From: an uncultured Mollicutes bacterium
GTDB taxonomy: Bacteria; Bacillota_I; Bacilli_A; Acholeplasmatales; Anaeroplasmataceae
Direction of reading: 5' to 3'
Assembly: GCA_900540705.1 (NCBI GenBank)
Contig: UQGR01000040.1
Location: 1 to 15,338, forward strand
Length of the DNA: 15,338 nt
Under the pieces are notes generated by a model. The model was not told where the DNA came from. It worked only from the letters and a program-made list of their open reading frames with translations, and ran no database searches. A program made the position numbers and the translations under genes. The stretch's first letter is position 1; every line of letters begins with the position of its first letter. Shown one piece after another: positions 1-6,651 of this stretch.

Positions 1-53
1 ACACATGCCTTTCACGCATGCATTTATGGGTTCGAACCCCGTACAGGTCACCA
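1..53 (+). tRNA. tRNA-Glu (UUC), 3' part only
   Basis: The window opens inside the anticodon arm. The stem CATGC/GCATG (4-8 and 16-20) encloses the 7-nt loop CTTTCAC with anticodon TTC, which reads Glu codons. It is followed by a 5-nt variable region, a T arm (ATGGG, loop TTCGAAC, CCCGT), the 3' acceptor strand ACAGGTC, discriminator A and an encoded CCA ending at 53. The D arm and 5' acceptor strand lie outside the window, so isotype rests on the anticodon alone. It may be the last member of a tRNA cluster. Confidence 0.93.
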
Positions 54-81
54 TTTAAATAATTGCTGTAATATACAGTTA

Positions 82-110
82 AAAAAGAATGCTTATGGGC
101 ATTCTTTTTA
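82..110. terminator. Bidirectional intrinsic terminator between tRNA-Glu and the metal operon
   Basis: The stem GAATGC (87-92) / GCATTC (99-104) has a 6-nt loop and is flanked by an A-run on the left and a T-run on the right. It can therefore end both the rightward tRNA transcript and the leftward operon whose last stop codon is at 108-110. Confidence 0.8.
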
Positions 111-428
111 TTTTATACAGAATAGGATTAAGAGAACTGTCCCTAGAATTGCACAGCCAAACATCATAGCTTTCGCTATCACATCCATTTTTTTACGGTT
201 TCTTGCATCTATAAAATAGCTGTAATCCTGATAGAATTCTAGCCTCTTCAAAAGAGATTGAGCCTGCTTCCTATTAGAATAATAAAGAATATCCTCTAGG
301 GCCTCAACACATTGGTTTTCATACCTTTTACTATCCTCATCCTCCATTTGAGAAAAAAGCTTAAGAGCTTCAACAAAATCCTTGCGTTCAAAGGCTTCTA
401 CTGCGGTAGTATATCGTTCTTCCATCAT
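108..428 (-). CDS. Small protein with helical N-terminus and one C-terminal membrane segment
   Basis: The product is 106 aa from the ATG at 428, which forms an ATGA overlap with the stop codon of the upstream permease gene. A GTG nine bases earlier (437) is an alternative start. Residues about 1-70 are charged and predicted helical, and the stretch TTAVEAFERKDFVEALKLF looks like one TPR-type helical hairpin. The last ~20 residues are hydrophobic (MMFGCAILGTVLLILFCI), giving a tail-anchored layout with the bulk in the cytoplasm. I do not recognise the family. Position as third gene after a Fur-family regulator and a metal permease, with coupled translation, suggests an accessory role in the same metal response; that is inference. 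Confidence 0.75.
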   Translation of the reverse strand: MMEERYTTAVEAFERKDFVEALKLFSQMEDEDSKRYENQCVEALEDILYYSNRKQAQSLLKRLEFYQDYSYFIDARNRKKMDVIAKAMMFGCAILGTVLLILFCIK

Positions 429-1282
429 CCAATCCACCCCATCATAAAATGAATCAAATAGCCTATTCCTAAGGAATACAGAAATAAAATAGCTAACAGC
501 TTAAGAGCATCCCTTCTTTTATCCTTAAACTTAAATAGGTAAATAGCTCCCAACCCTGCATTCACGCATAAACCAGTGACAAGAGCTCCAAAGGAAATTC
601 CCTCCATTAAAAATAGCTCACTTAGAATGACGCTAGAGGCACAGTTAGGAATCAGTCCAATCACTCCGGAAAATAGAGGCGCTAAATTCTTATTCCCATT
701 TAAAAATGCTGCAATGTTATCCTCTCCAAGCCAATAAAACAGCAGACCAAATCCGAAGCTGATAAGGAATACATAGAACCAAATCTTTAGGCTATGTAAG
801 AGTGGATGAAGCACATGCTTATGTAGAACCGGTTCCTCCTGATTGTCTATTTCATGACCACAACAACCAATATGGATGTCCTCCTCTACCTCCTTCATCT
901 CCTTCTTTCTAGCAACAAAATCCACAATGTATCCTAAAAGAAAGCCTAAAACAAACTTTATCCCCAGCAAAGGGAAAACATATATTATTTTTTTAGAATC
1001 AGTAAGTAAAATGGGCAACGCCTCATCTGAGCAAGCAAAAAAGACAGCCAGTAGAGTTCCCGCCGTGATGTGCTCCTTACGATACATGTCAGCAGCAACT
1101 ACAGAAATGCCACATTGAGGAATAAGACCACAGCTGGCTCCTAATAAAGGCGAAATCTGTTGATGTCTCATAAAAATTTTACTGATTTTTTCCTCAAAAA
1201 AGGACAACAAAACATTGACGATAAAGGCAAGGCCAAATACCTTAAGACTATCAAGTAGTGCGTCTAAAAATACATCTAACAT
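425..1282 (-). CDS. ArsP_2-like 10-TM heavy-metal permease (putative exporter)
   Basis: This 285-aa integral membrane protein is built from two related halves. Each half carries a G-L-I-P-[QN]-C motif (residues 52-57 and 209-214) followed by a similar helix pattern (ISVVAADMYR versus SSVILSELFL). That layout matches the 'putative 10TM heavy-metal exporter' family, whose members are variously annotated as arsenic, manganese or Cu/Zn efflux proteins. The central cytoplasmic-looking loop (about 125-165) is rich in possible metal ligands: H137, C140, C141, H143, H154, H156, H160, H163. A conserved-looking ACSDEA stands at 83-88. AAGGAG lies 11 nt before the ATG. The start overlaps the regulator's end by 7 bp and the end overlaps the next gene by 4 bp. 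Substrate and direction of transport cannot be read from sequence. Confidence 0.82.
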   Translation of the reverse strand: MLDVFLDALLDSLKVFGLAFIVNVLLSFFEEKISKIFMRHQQISPLLGASCGLIPQCGISVVAADMYRKEHITAGTLLAVFFACSDEALPILLTDSKKIIYVFPLLGIKFVLGFLLGYIVDFVARKKEMKEVEEDIHIGCCGHEIDNQEEPVLHKHVLHPLLHSLKIWFYVFLISFGFGLLFYWLGEDNIAAFLNGNKNLAPLFSGVIGLIPNCASSVILSELFLMEGISFGALVTGLCVNAGLGAIYLFKFKDKRRDALKLLAILFLYSLGIGYLIHFMMGWIG

Positions 1283-1659
1283 ACTTTTCTACACTCCTTG
1301 CATAATCCATAAATTGGAGAGGTATTTTTATGTATTACAAAATTATATTTTTCTAAGATGGATTTCATAAATAAATCTGCCGTATCTATCGTCAAATGGG
1401 TAACCTCTCCACAGGATTGACAAATCAAATGAAAATGATTCTCACAATCTTTTGAATACTGATACTCATTACAATGATGGATAGGATTGAAGGTTTTATG
1501 AATCAGATTATTTTTTTCCAATAGCTGCAGCTTCCGATAGACGGTTGCCTTATCCATCGTTTTAGAAAATTTAGAGATTAGCTCTAAAGCACTATAGGAC
1601 TTATTTCTATTTTTAGAGAAAAAATCAAGCAATACCTTGAAATGATTCGTTTGATACAT
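1276..1659 (-). CDS. Fur-family metal-dependent transcriptional regulator (Zur/PerR-like)
   Basis: The product is 127 aa, slightly short for the family. The winged helix-turn-helix spans residues 1-60, with recognition helix region DKATVYRKLQLLEKNNLI (36-53). The dimerisation/metal domain has H75 and H77 in NHFHLIC and two CxxC pairs (C80/C83, C120/C123) that would hold the structural zinc. A further H61-H62-C63 cluster could join a sensing site. AAGGAG lies 7 nt before the ATG. It is first in an operon with a metal permease and has a consensus promoter plus a palindrome in front, so it probably regulates itself and the permease. Which metal (Zn, Fe, Mn or peroxide/Fe) is not decidable here. 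Confidence 0.9.
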   Translation of the reverse strand: MYQTNHFKVLLDFFSKNRNKSYSALELISKFSKTMDKATVYRKLQLLEKNNLIHKTFNPIHHCNEYQYSKDCENHFHLICQSCGEVTHLTIDTADLFMKSILEKYNFVIHKNTSPIYGLCKECRKVC

Positions 1660-1672
1660 ATCTTAACTCCTT

Positions 1673-1689
1673 TTGCGATTCAGTCGCAA
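1673..1689. promoter_or_regulatory. Perfect palindrome, candidate Fur-family operator
   Basis: TTGCGA-TTCAG-TCGCAA is a perfect 6-5-6 inverted repeat about 9 bp downstream of the regulator's -10 box, between its start site and ribosome binding site. A bound dimer here would block the operon. It is not the classic 7-1-7 Fur, Zur or PerR box of Bacillus, so cognate binding is inferred from position and symmetry. Confidence 0.65.
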
Positions 1690-1697
1690 TTATAACT

Positions 1698-1725
1698 ATT
1701 ATACCTTTTTTTTTAATATTTACAA
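1698..1725 (-). promoter_or_regulatory. Sigma-A promoter of the metal operon
   Basis: On the minus strand TTGTAA (1725-1720), a 16-bp spacer and a perfect TATAAT (1703-1698) stand about 40 bp before the regulator's ATG. Transcription would start near 1691, at the edge of the palindrome. Confidence 0.75.
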
Positions 1726-1757
1726 GGGATAAGACATAAAATTGTTTAGGTGACGCT

Positions 1758-2861
1758 ATGAAGAAATACTTAATCCTATACAATGTAGTTCTATTCTCTA
1801 TCATAGGCATAGGGCTAATTATGATTTACTCCGCTTCTAGCATTTGGGCAGAATATAAAACAGGAAATCCCTATTACTATCTTTTAAGACAAGGCCTCTT
1901 CTTTGGCGTTGGACTGATCGGCTATATCTTTGCCTCAAAGATACATTATCAGTTTTGGTTTAAGCATGCAAATAAAATCTTTATAGGCTGTCTTGTGTTG
2001 TTAGTCTTAGTCCTGATTCCTGGAGTCGGTATTGTCAGAGGCGGAGCTAGATCCTGGATAGGAATTGGTGATTTTTCCATCCAGCCAGCCGAATTTATGA
2101 AGCTTGGTTTAATCATCTTCACCGCGAAATTTTTAACAAAAAATGAGGGCATTCTAAAGAAAAATCTTTATTTCTACCTGTATATGCTGTTTGTAGGCAT
2201 CATCTTTGGACTAATTCTTTTACAACCTGACTTTGGTAGTGGATTAATTATGGTAATGAGCATCGTTATGGTTCTATTCATCGGAGAGTTTCAATGGAAG
2301 AATATCATATTAGGAATATTAGCGGCGGCAATCGGACTTACTCTAATGATTCTTACTGCTCCTTACCGATTAGAACGCATCGTTTCGTTCCTAAATCCCT
2401 GGAATGATCCTTTAGGCAGTGGATTCCAAATCATTCAATCTCTCTATGCTATTTCTCCAGCATCTCTGTTTGGGTACGGGCTTTTTCAGTCCAAACAAAA
2501 ATATTTTTATTTGCCAGAGCCTGGAAATGATTTTATTTTTGCTATCATAGTAGAGGAGCTAGGAATTGTAGGAGGAATCCTGTTAATTTTCTTATTTGGC
2601 CTATTGATCTATCTAGGCTATAAGCTTGCCAAATCCACAAAGGATAAATTTGCAAGCTATCTGGTCTTTGGCTTTACATCCCTGCTGATGATTCAGGTTT
2701 TTATCAATATTGCCGTCGTCATTGGACTAATCCCAGTTACTGGAGTAACCCTCCCCTTTGTTTCCTATGGTGGGTCGAGCTTAGTAATTTCAATGTTCAT
2801 GATGGGGATTATATTTAATGTAATGAGCACATCAAAAAAGGATTTATCCTTTCTGTACTAA
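1758..2861 (+). CDS. SEDS-family peptidoglycan glycosyltransferase (FtsW/SpoVE/RodA type)
   Basis: This 367-aa polytopic membrane protein has about ten hydrophobic segments. SEDS proteins polymerise lipid II into glycan strands together with a class B PBP, in division (FtsW), elongation (RodA) or sporulation (SpoVE). Visible family signatures are IYSASS (23-28), GGARSWI and FSIQPAEFMKL (106-116), LLQPDFGSG (154-162), NPWNDPLGSGFQIIQS (213-228), YLPEPGNDFIFAII (251-264) and the C-terminal PFVSYGGSS (333-341). D258 aligns with the proposed catalytic Asp of FtsW/RodA. The start ATG follows TAGGTGA. SPASLFGYGLFQSKQKYFYLPEP favours the FtsW/SpoVE side over RodA, but I cannot separate these. The gene stands alone, divergent from the metal operon. 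Confidence 0.93.
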   Translation: MKKYLILYNVVLFSIIGIGLIMIYSASSIWAEYKTGNPYYYLLRQGLFFGVGLIGYIFASKIHYQFWFKHANKIFIGCLVLLVLVLIPGVGIVRGGARSWIGIGDFSIQPAEFMKLGLIIFTAKFLTKNEGILKKNLYFYLYMLFVGIIFGLILLQPDFGSGLIMVMSIVMVLFIGEFQWKNIILGILAAAIGLTLMILTAPYRLERIVSFLNPWNDPLGSGFQIIQSLYAISPASLFGYGLFQSKQKYFYLPEPGNDFIFAIIVEELGIVGGILLIFLFGLLIYLGYKLAKSTKDKFASYLVFGFTSLLMIQVFINIAVVIGLIPVTGVTLPFVSYGGSSLVISMFMMGIIFNVMSTSKKDLSFLY

Positions 2862-2890
2862 AAAAGCTTCTAGGACTCTACCTAGAAGCT
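2860..2890 (-). terminator. Intrinsic terminator of the esterase transcript
   Basis: A 10-bp perfect stem AGCTTCTAGG (2865-2874) / CCTAGAAGCT (2881-2890) with a 6-nt loop is followed on the minus strand by TTTTTT. It overlaps the end of the SEDS gene. No T-run follows on the plus strand, though the hairpin could still protect that mRNA 3' end. Confidence 0.85.
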
Positions 2891-2895
2891 AGTAC

Positions 2896-3612
2896 TCAGT
2901 CTATGAGCATTTTCTCATCAATCATTTCTTTTTCACTTAAATCTAAAAAGCACTCCCGAATCGGATCCTCAGTCTTTTCAACTGCTCTTACAAAAAGCTC
3001 GGCAATCATCAAAGCCCCCTCATATCTTAAATGAGAATGGTCATCCTTAGCCTCTGGATGCGCATCATACATTCCTGCAGGGAAAATCATATGAAACTTC
3101 TTGGTTTCTTCCTCTCCAAGCTTCGTATAAAGCTCCATAGTTAATCGATTCAAATCAATACAGGTATAGCCATTTTCCTTAGCAAAATCCAGCATTGCCT
3201 GAGGATAATCCATATGAGAATTCACACATTTTCCATCCTCAAACTTATGTCTTGTAATCGAGGTTGCAAAAAGGATATGCCCCCCTTTTTCAGAGACCTT
3301 CTTTGCAAAATAGGAAAGATTCTCCTGATAAGAACCATAAGGCTCTGTATATCTCGTTGGGTCCTGCTGCTTCTCATCATTATGCCCAAACTGGCAAATC
3401 ACATAGTCCCCTTCAGTCATACGGTCTAATATCACATCAAACCGGCCTTCGTCCCTAAAGCTTTTCGTACTACGGCCATTTTCTGCATGGTCTTCAATCA
3501 ACCAATCGTTCTTGGCAAATAAATGAAGTACCTGTCCCCATCCTACCTGAGGATAACGGAATATATTGTTATACTTCATTGTAGAATCTCCCATCATAAA
3601 AATCTTTTTCAT
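2896..3612 (-). CDS. GDSL/SGNH hydrolase, rhamnogalacturonan acetylesterase-like
   Basis: The product is 238 aa. SGNH blocks are in order: GDST with nucleophile S10, the oxyanion Gly/Asn region AENGRSTKSF (N45), FGHND (75-79, N78) and the catalytic pair D191/H194 in DDHSHLRYEGA. The GDST start with a tryptophan-rich following segment (VGWGQ) and the late DxxH resemble rhamnogalacturonan acetylesterases (carbohydrate esterase family 12 type), which remove acetyl groups from pectin. The exact substrate is inferred. No signal peptide is visible, so it probably acts in the cytoplasm on imported oligosaccharides. AAGGAG lies 9 nt before the ATG. No own promoter is evident; it may be reached by read-through past the rpsU terminator. 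Confidence 0.88.
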   Translation of the reverse strand: MKKIFMMGDSTMKYNNIFRYPQVGWGQVLHLFAKNDWLIEDHAENGRSTKSFRDEGRFDVILDRMTEGDYVICQFGHNDEKQQDPTRYTEPYGSYQENLSYFAKKVSEKGGHILFATSITRHKFEDGKCVNSHMDYPQAMLDFAKENGYTCIDLNRLTMELYTKLGEEETKKFHMIFPAGMYDAHPEAKDDHSHLRYEGALMIAELFVRAVEKTEDPIRECFLDLSEKEMIDEKMLID

Positions 3613-3624
3613 TTGATCAGCTCC

Positions 3625-3653
3625 TTAAAAATTAAAGAGGGCATAGTGCCCTC
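3625..3653 (-). terminator. Intrinsic terminator after rpsU
   Basis: The stem GAGGGCA (3637-3643) / TGCCCTC (3647-3653) is followed on the minus strand by TTTAATTTTT. It sits only a few bases after the rpsU stop and just before the esterase ribosome binding site, so it would limit esterase expression from the rpsU promoter. Confidence 0.8.
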
Positions 3654-3657
3654 CATC

Positions 3658-3831
3658 TTACTTATATTTTTTTCTAGCCTCTTGACGCTTTTGTTTACGA
3701 ACATCACTAGGTTTTAAATAGTATTGACGTTTTTTCGCCTCTTGAAGGTTACCAGATCTAGAGACATCGCGTTTAAATCTACGTAATGCATCTTCGATAC
3801 TCTCTTTTTCACGTACAACAATTTTTGGCAT
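3658..3831 (-). CDS. rpsU: 30S ribosomal protein S21
   Basis: This basic 57-aa protein starts MPKIVVREKESIEDALRRFK, the hallmark of bS21, and ends in a Lys/Arg-rich helix. S21 sits near the anti-Shine-Dalgarno region of 16S rRNA and helps initiation. The start chosen is the ATG at 3831, 7 nt after a near-perfect AAGGAGG. A longer reading from a TTG at 3849 would place that ribosome binding site inside the coding region and is rejected. It follows mtaB as in Bacillus, with its own promoter in the gap. Confidence 0.97.
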   Translation of the reverse strand: MPKIVVREKESIEDALRRFKRDVSRSGNLQEAKKRQYYLKPSDVRKQKRQEARKKYK

Positions 3832-3866
3832 GACTAAGCCTCCTTCCAAGGACGAATTCCTTTACT

Positions 3867-3895
3867 ATTTTACCTCAATTCTGAAATGTTGTAAA
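3867..3895 (-). promoter_or_regulatory. Sigma-A promoter of rpsU
   Basis: On the minus strand TTTACA (3895-3890), a 17-bp spacer and TAAAAT (3872-3867) lie about 36 bp before the rpsU ATG. The rest of the 112-bp gap after mtaB is A/T runs; I see no convincing mtaB terminator in it. Confidence 0.7.
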
Positions 3896-3943
3896 GTACT
3901 TTTTTCTTTTTTTTATAAAAAATGGAAATTAGGCATAAAATAT

Positions 3944-5242
3944 TTAAAGAACAACCTTTTTCCCAAAAAGTCTTCCATTTTTATATTCTGTAATTTCCAC
4001 CTGAATATTTTTCTTAATCAAAGAAGGCTCTAAAGGGAGAAACACCTGTAAATAATTAGAGGTGTGTCCTGTCATATAGGAGGAATCCACCGTCTGTTCT
4101 ACAATCAGACTTTGTATACTTCCTACAAATTTTTGGGCATAGGATTCCTCCAAGGCTTTGGATACAGCAATCAGCTCAGTAGCCCTCTGTTTCTTTTCTT
4201 TATCTGAAATCTGTGGCATTAAAGAAGCCTTGGTTCCCTGCCTGATAGAATACGGGAAAACATGAATCTTACTAAACTTAATTTCCTTGGAAAATTCCAA
4301 GGTTTTTTGAAATTCCTCTAATGTTTCATAAGGAAAACCGACAATAATATCTGTAGATAAAGAAATGTCTGGACGGGCTTTTCTGATTTTTTCTACCCTT
4401 TGCTTAAAAAAAGCCACATCATACTTTCTTTCCATTTTTTCTAATATTAAGTCACTACCAGATTGCAGGGGAAGATGCAAATGATTTGCCAGAACCTGAT
4501 GCTTCTGCAGTAATTCAATGAAGGTATCATCGACCTCATTAATTTCTATGGAGGATAGTCTCAGCCTTTCTAATAACGGAACCTCGTTTAGAATTCTTTG
4601 AATCAATCCAGAAAGCGTTAGACCATTATCCTGATATCTCCCTGTATGAATCCCTGCTAGAACAACCTCTAAATACCCCTCTTCTGTAACTCGCTTCAGC
4701 TCAGCAATGACTGCATCTGCTGGTTTACATCTGACAGGTCCTCTTGCATAAGGGATGATACAGTAGGTACAAAAATTTTCACAGCCATCCTCTATCTTCA
4801 CAAAGGCTCTCGTATGGTCATAGGTAGTTACCTCTAAATTCTCATAGGTATGCTGATTTAGAATATCTAATATTTTGATCTGCTTTACCTGTTCCTTATG
4901 AGCTAGTCTTTCTTCTAGCATCGATAGAACCTCTAGCTTATTTCCATTGCCCACTAAGATGTCTACTCCTTCTACCTCCTGGGCCTCAGGGTTTGTCTGG
5001 CTGTAACAACCCATTACACATAGGACTGCATCTGGATTCAGCTTAGCCATCCTGTGAATGATTTTACGACTTTTCGCATCCGCCTGATTCGTAACAGAAC
5101 AGGTATTGATGATGAAAGCGTCACAATCCTCACTAGGCTCTCCTACCTCATATCCTCTTTTTATCAATTCATTTTTCAAAGCATTAGACTCATAAATATT
5201 AACTTTACAGCCTAAGGTCTGAAATCCAATTTTCTTTTTCAT
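3944..5242 (-). CDS. mtaB: tRNA t6A37 methylthiotransferase MtaB (radical SAM)
   Basis: The product is 432 aa. MtaB converts t6A at position 37 of ANN-decoding tRNAs to ms2t6A, using two [4Fe-4S] clusters. The N-terminal UPF0004 domain has the three auxiliary-cluster cysteines C12 (TLGCKVN), C48 (NTCSV) and C79 (MGCY). The radical SAM motif CxxxCxxC is C154, C158, C161 in GCENFCTYCIIPYARG. The C-terminal ~60 residues look like a TRAM RNA-binding domain. The TLGCKVN signature distinguishes it from MiaB. I chose the ATG at 5242, which forms ATGA with the rsmE stop and gives the family-typical MKKKIGFQTLGCKVN start; an in-frame ATG at 5257 is possible but poorer. Confidence 0.94.
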   Translation of the reverse strand: MKKKIGFQTLGCKVNIYESNALKNELIKRGYEVGEPSEDCDAFIINTCSVTNQADAKSRKIIHRMAKLNPDAVLCVMGCYSQTNPEAQEVEGVDILVGNGNKLEVLSMLEERLAHKEQVKQIKILDILNQHTYENLEVTTYDHTRAFVKIEDGCENFCTYCIIPYARGPVRCKPADAVIAELKRVTEEGYLEVVLAGIHTGRYQDNGLTLSGLIQRILNEVPLLERLRLSSIEINEVDDTFIELLQKHQVLANHLHLPLQSGSDLILEKMERKYDVAFFKQRVEKIRKARPDISLSTDIIVGFPYETLEEFQKTLEFSKEIKFSKIHVFPYSIRQGTKASLMPQISDKEKKQRATELIAVSKALEESYAQKFVGSIQSLIVEQTVDSSYMTGHTSNYLQVFLPLEPSLIKKNIQVEITEYKNGRLFGKKVVL

Positions 5243-5976
5243 TGCTTTAATTCCCATTCATAGCTAATACTAGAAAGAATATAAAAAACGACAGTCTCCG
5301 TTCTAAGGATTCGAGGACCTAAGCCTACACAGACAAATCCCAAGGACTTTAGATATGCAATTTCTTCAGGAGTAATTCCTCCCTCAGGACCTACTACTAC
5401 CGCAACCTTATCGTTTGGCTGTAATCCCTGAACTGCCTGTTTAAAGGCACTGCATTCCTGCTCCCTCGCAGACTCCTCATAGCATACAAGCTTAATCGTA
5501 TACTCACTAAAATCTATATCCTTTAACCGTTCAATATCGACAACCTTAGGTACTCTATTCCGGAAGGATTGTTCTGCAGCCTCTTTGGCTATCTTGTTAA
5601 ATCTTTCTAGCTTATTTGTTTTTTTGGTTTGATCTAGCTTAAAAATAGATCGCCTCATCAAAGTAGGGTGAATCTCCTGAACACCTAGCTGTGTTCCATA
5701 CTTGATGATATTTTCCAGCTTATCCATTTTAGGATAGCCTTGAAATAAAGAAACAAAAAACGGCAATTCAAAATTGCCAGTTTCTTCCTTAACAACTCTA
5801 AATTTTATTTCCTTATTCCCTATTTCAGTAATCTCTGCAAGATACGTTTTTTCTTTTACACCTACAAAGAAGGATTCTCCTATTCTTCCACGCAAGACAT
5901 TGCGAATCTGAAACGCAAGCTCATCTGTAAGGGTTGCCTTTTCAAATTCCTCTAAAGAAATAAAATACTTTTGCAT
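5239..5976 (-). CDS. rsmE: 16S rRNA (uracil-1498-N3)-methyltransferase RsmE
   Basis: This 245-aa SPOUT-class enzyme methylates N3 of U1498 in 16S rRNA with SAM. The N-terminal PUA-like part contains FQIRNVLRGRIGE (22-34), the family's HixxVLR region. The C-terminal knotted SPOUT domain has EAAEQSFRNRVP (132-143), VVVGPEGG (193-200) and LGPRILRTET (219-228). Length matches the family. It starts one base after the preceding gene's stop and shares an ATGA overlap with mtaB, so the three are translated from one message. prmA, the usual upstream neighbour in Bacillus, is absent. Confidence 0.95.
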   Translation of the reverse strand: MQKYFISLEEFEKATLTDELAFQIRNVLRGRIGESFFVGVKEKTYLAEITEIGNKEIKFRVVKEETGNFELPFFVSLFQGYPKMDKLENIIKYGTQLGVQEIHPTLMRRSIFKLDQTKKTNKLERFNKIAKEAAEQSFRNRVPKVVDIERLKDIDFSEYTIKLVCYEESAREQECSAFKQAVQGLQPNDKVAVVVGPEGGITPEEIAYLKSLGFVCVGLGPRILRTETVVFYILSSISYEWELKQ

Positions 5977-5977
5977 C

Positions 5978-6535
5978 TTACTGTGCCTTAAATTTACGAT
6001 ACTGAATTAGGACAAGAAGCAATACGCCTGTCATTACAAACTGTGCTGCCAATAAGGATCCGCAAATCAGTACCAATTGTAAAAAATCTGTATTTAAAAT
6101 TAATAAATAAATAATAGATGCCAAATTTAACGCTAGTAAGACAAAGTAGGCCACGATAGACAGATGATAAAAGAAATCAATGAATCGGCTTTTTTCATGT
6201 ACTGCAGCCTTTTTAACCAAATCATAAGCCTCTACATCCAAATATTCTAAATATAAAACGTCATAGGCATAAGGCTGCATATCCTTTCTTTCATTTTCAT
6301 CTCCCCGATTGTTTTCTATCAATGGGCAAACAAAAACTAACTCCATAGTTTCGTTGTTTTGATATAGGTCATATAGTCCCTTATATTTTTTCCCATAGGT
6401 CATTAAGGTATGGGCATTAAAATCAAATGCATTTTCCTTCTTTTGTTCAAACAGCCCTAACTTTACCTCTGTTAAAGCCTTCTCAAATTCTTTTCGTTTT
6501 GTATCCTCAAACAAAAGCTTTTCAAATTCCTTCAT
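5978..6535 (-). CDS. Unassigned two-TM membrane protein
   Basis: The product is 185 aa from the ATG at 6535, 7 nt after a perfect AGGAGG. An upstream in-frame start at 6595 would overlap the promoter and is rejected. Residues 1-115 are soluble, charged and predicted alpha/beta (for example LVFVCPLIE at 66-74, and YDVLYLEYLD at 91-100). They are followed by two long hydrophobic helices (about 119-147 and 151-177) and a short basic tail RKFKAQ. I recognise no family or catalytic motif. It leads the promoter-rsmE-mtaB transcript and lies where Bacillus-type genomes carry prmA. A role next to rRNA/tRNA modification is only positional inference. Confidence 0.85.
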   Translation of the reverse strand: MKEFEKLLFEDTKRKEFEKALTEVKLGLFEQKKENAFDFNAHTLMTYGKKYKGLYDLYQNNETMELVFVCPLIENNRGDENERKDMQPYAYDVLYLEYLDVEAYDLVKKAAVHEKSRFIDFFYHLSIVAYFVLLALNLASIIYLLILNTDFLQLVLICGSLLAAQFVMTGVLLLVLIQYRKFKAQ

Positions 6536-6566
6536 ATATGTTCCTCCTGATATAAATCTATTTGTT

Positions 6567-6595
6567 ATTATAACAATTTTATAACGGCTTTTCAA
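6567..6595 (-). promoter_or_regulatory. Sigma-A promoter of the membrane protein-rsmE-mtaB operon
   Basis: On the minus strand TTGAAA (6595-6590), a 17-bp spacer and perfect TATAAT (6572-6567) stand about 31 bp before the ATG at 6535. This separates the RNA-modification operon from the heat-shock operon upstream. Confidence 0.85.
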
Positions 6596-6610
6596 GGGAG
6601 CAAAGAATAA

Positions 6611-6641
6611 GAAAAAGCCAGAATCTCTTCAAATTCTAGCT
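6611..6641 (-). terminator. Intrinsic terminator of the dnaK operon
   Basis: A 9-bp stem AGCCAGAAT (6616-6624) / ATTCTAGCT (6633-6641), with one G-T pair and an 8-nt loop, is followed on the minus strand by TTTTTC. It lies about 10 bp past the dnaJ stop. Confidence 0.85.
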
Positions 6642-6651
6642 TTCTATATTT

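Noticed and set aside
876..1118. Plus-strand 80-codon frame inside the permease gene
   Set aside because: The minus-strand permease reading is supported by membrane pattern, motifs and gene overlaps; the plus frame has no such support.
1625..1810. Minus-strand reading frame of 61 codons across the fur-SEDS intergenic region
   Set aside because: It covers the metal-operon promoter and palindrome and overlaps both real genes; no ribosome binding site and no protein-like pattern.
3896..3925. A/T-rich inverted runs after mtaB as a terminator
   Set aside because: No G/C-bearing stem precedes the T-run in the mtaB direction; the runs are better seen as spacer upstream of the rpsU promoter.
3523..4033. 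Plus-strand short frames across the esterase, rpsU and mtaB ends
   Set aside because: They run antisense to rpsU, the esterase and mtaB, begin without good ribosome binding sites, and read as low-complexity translations of A/T runs.
6565..6575. GTTATTATAAC palindrome over the -10 of the membrane protein-rsmE-mtaB promoter as an operator
   Set aside because: It is fully explained by the -10 box in A/T-rich DNA and has no G/C-containing arms.
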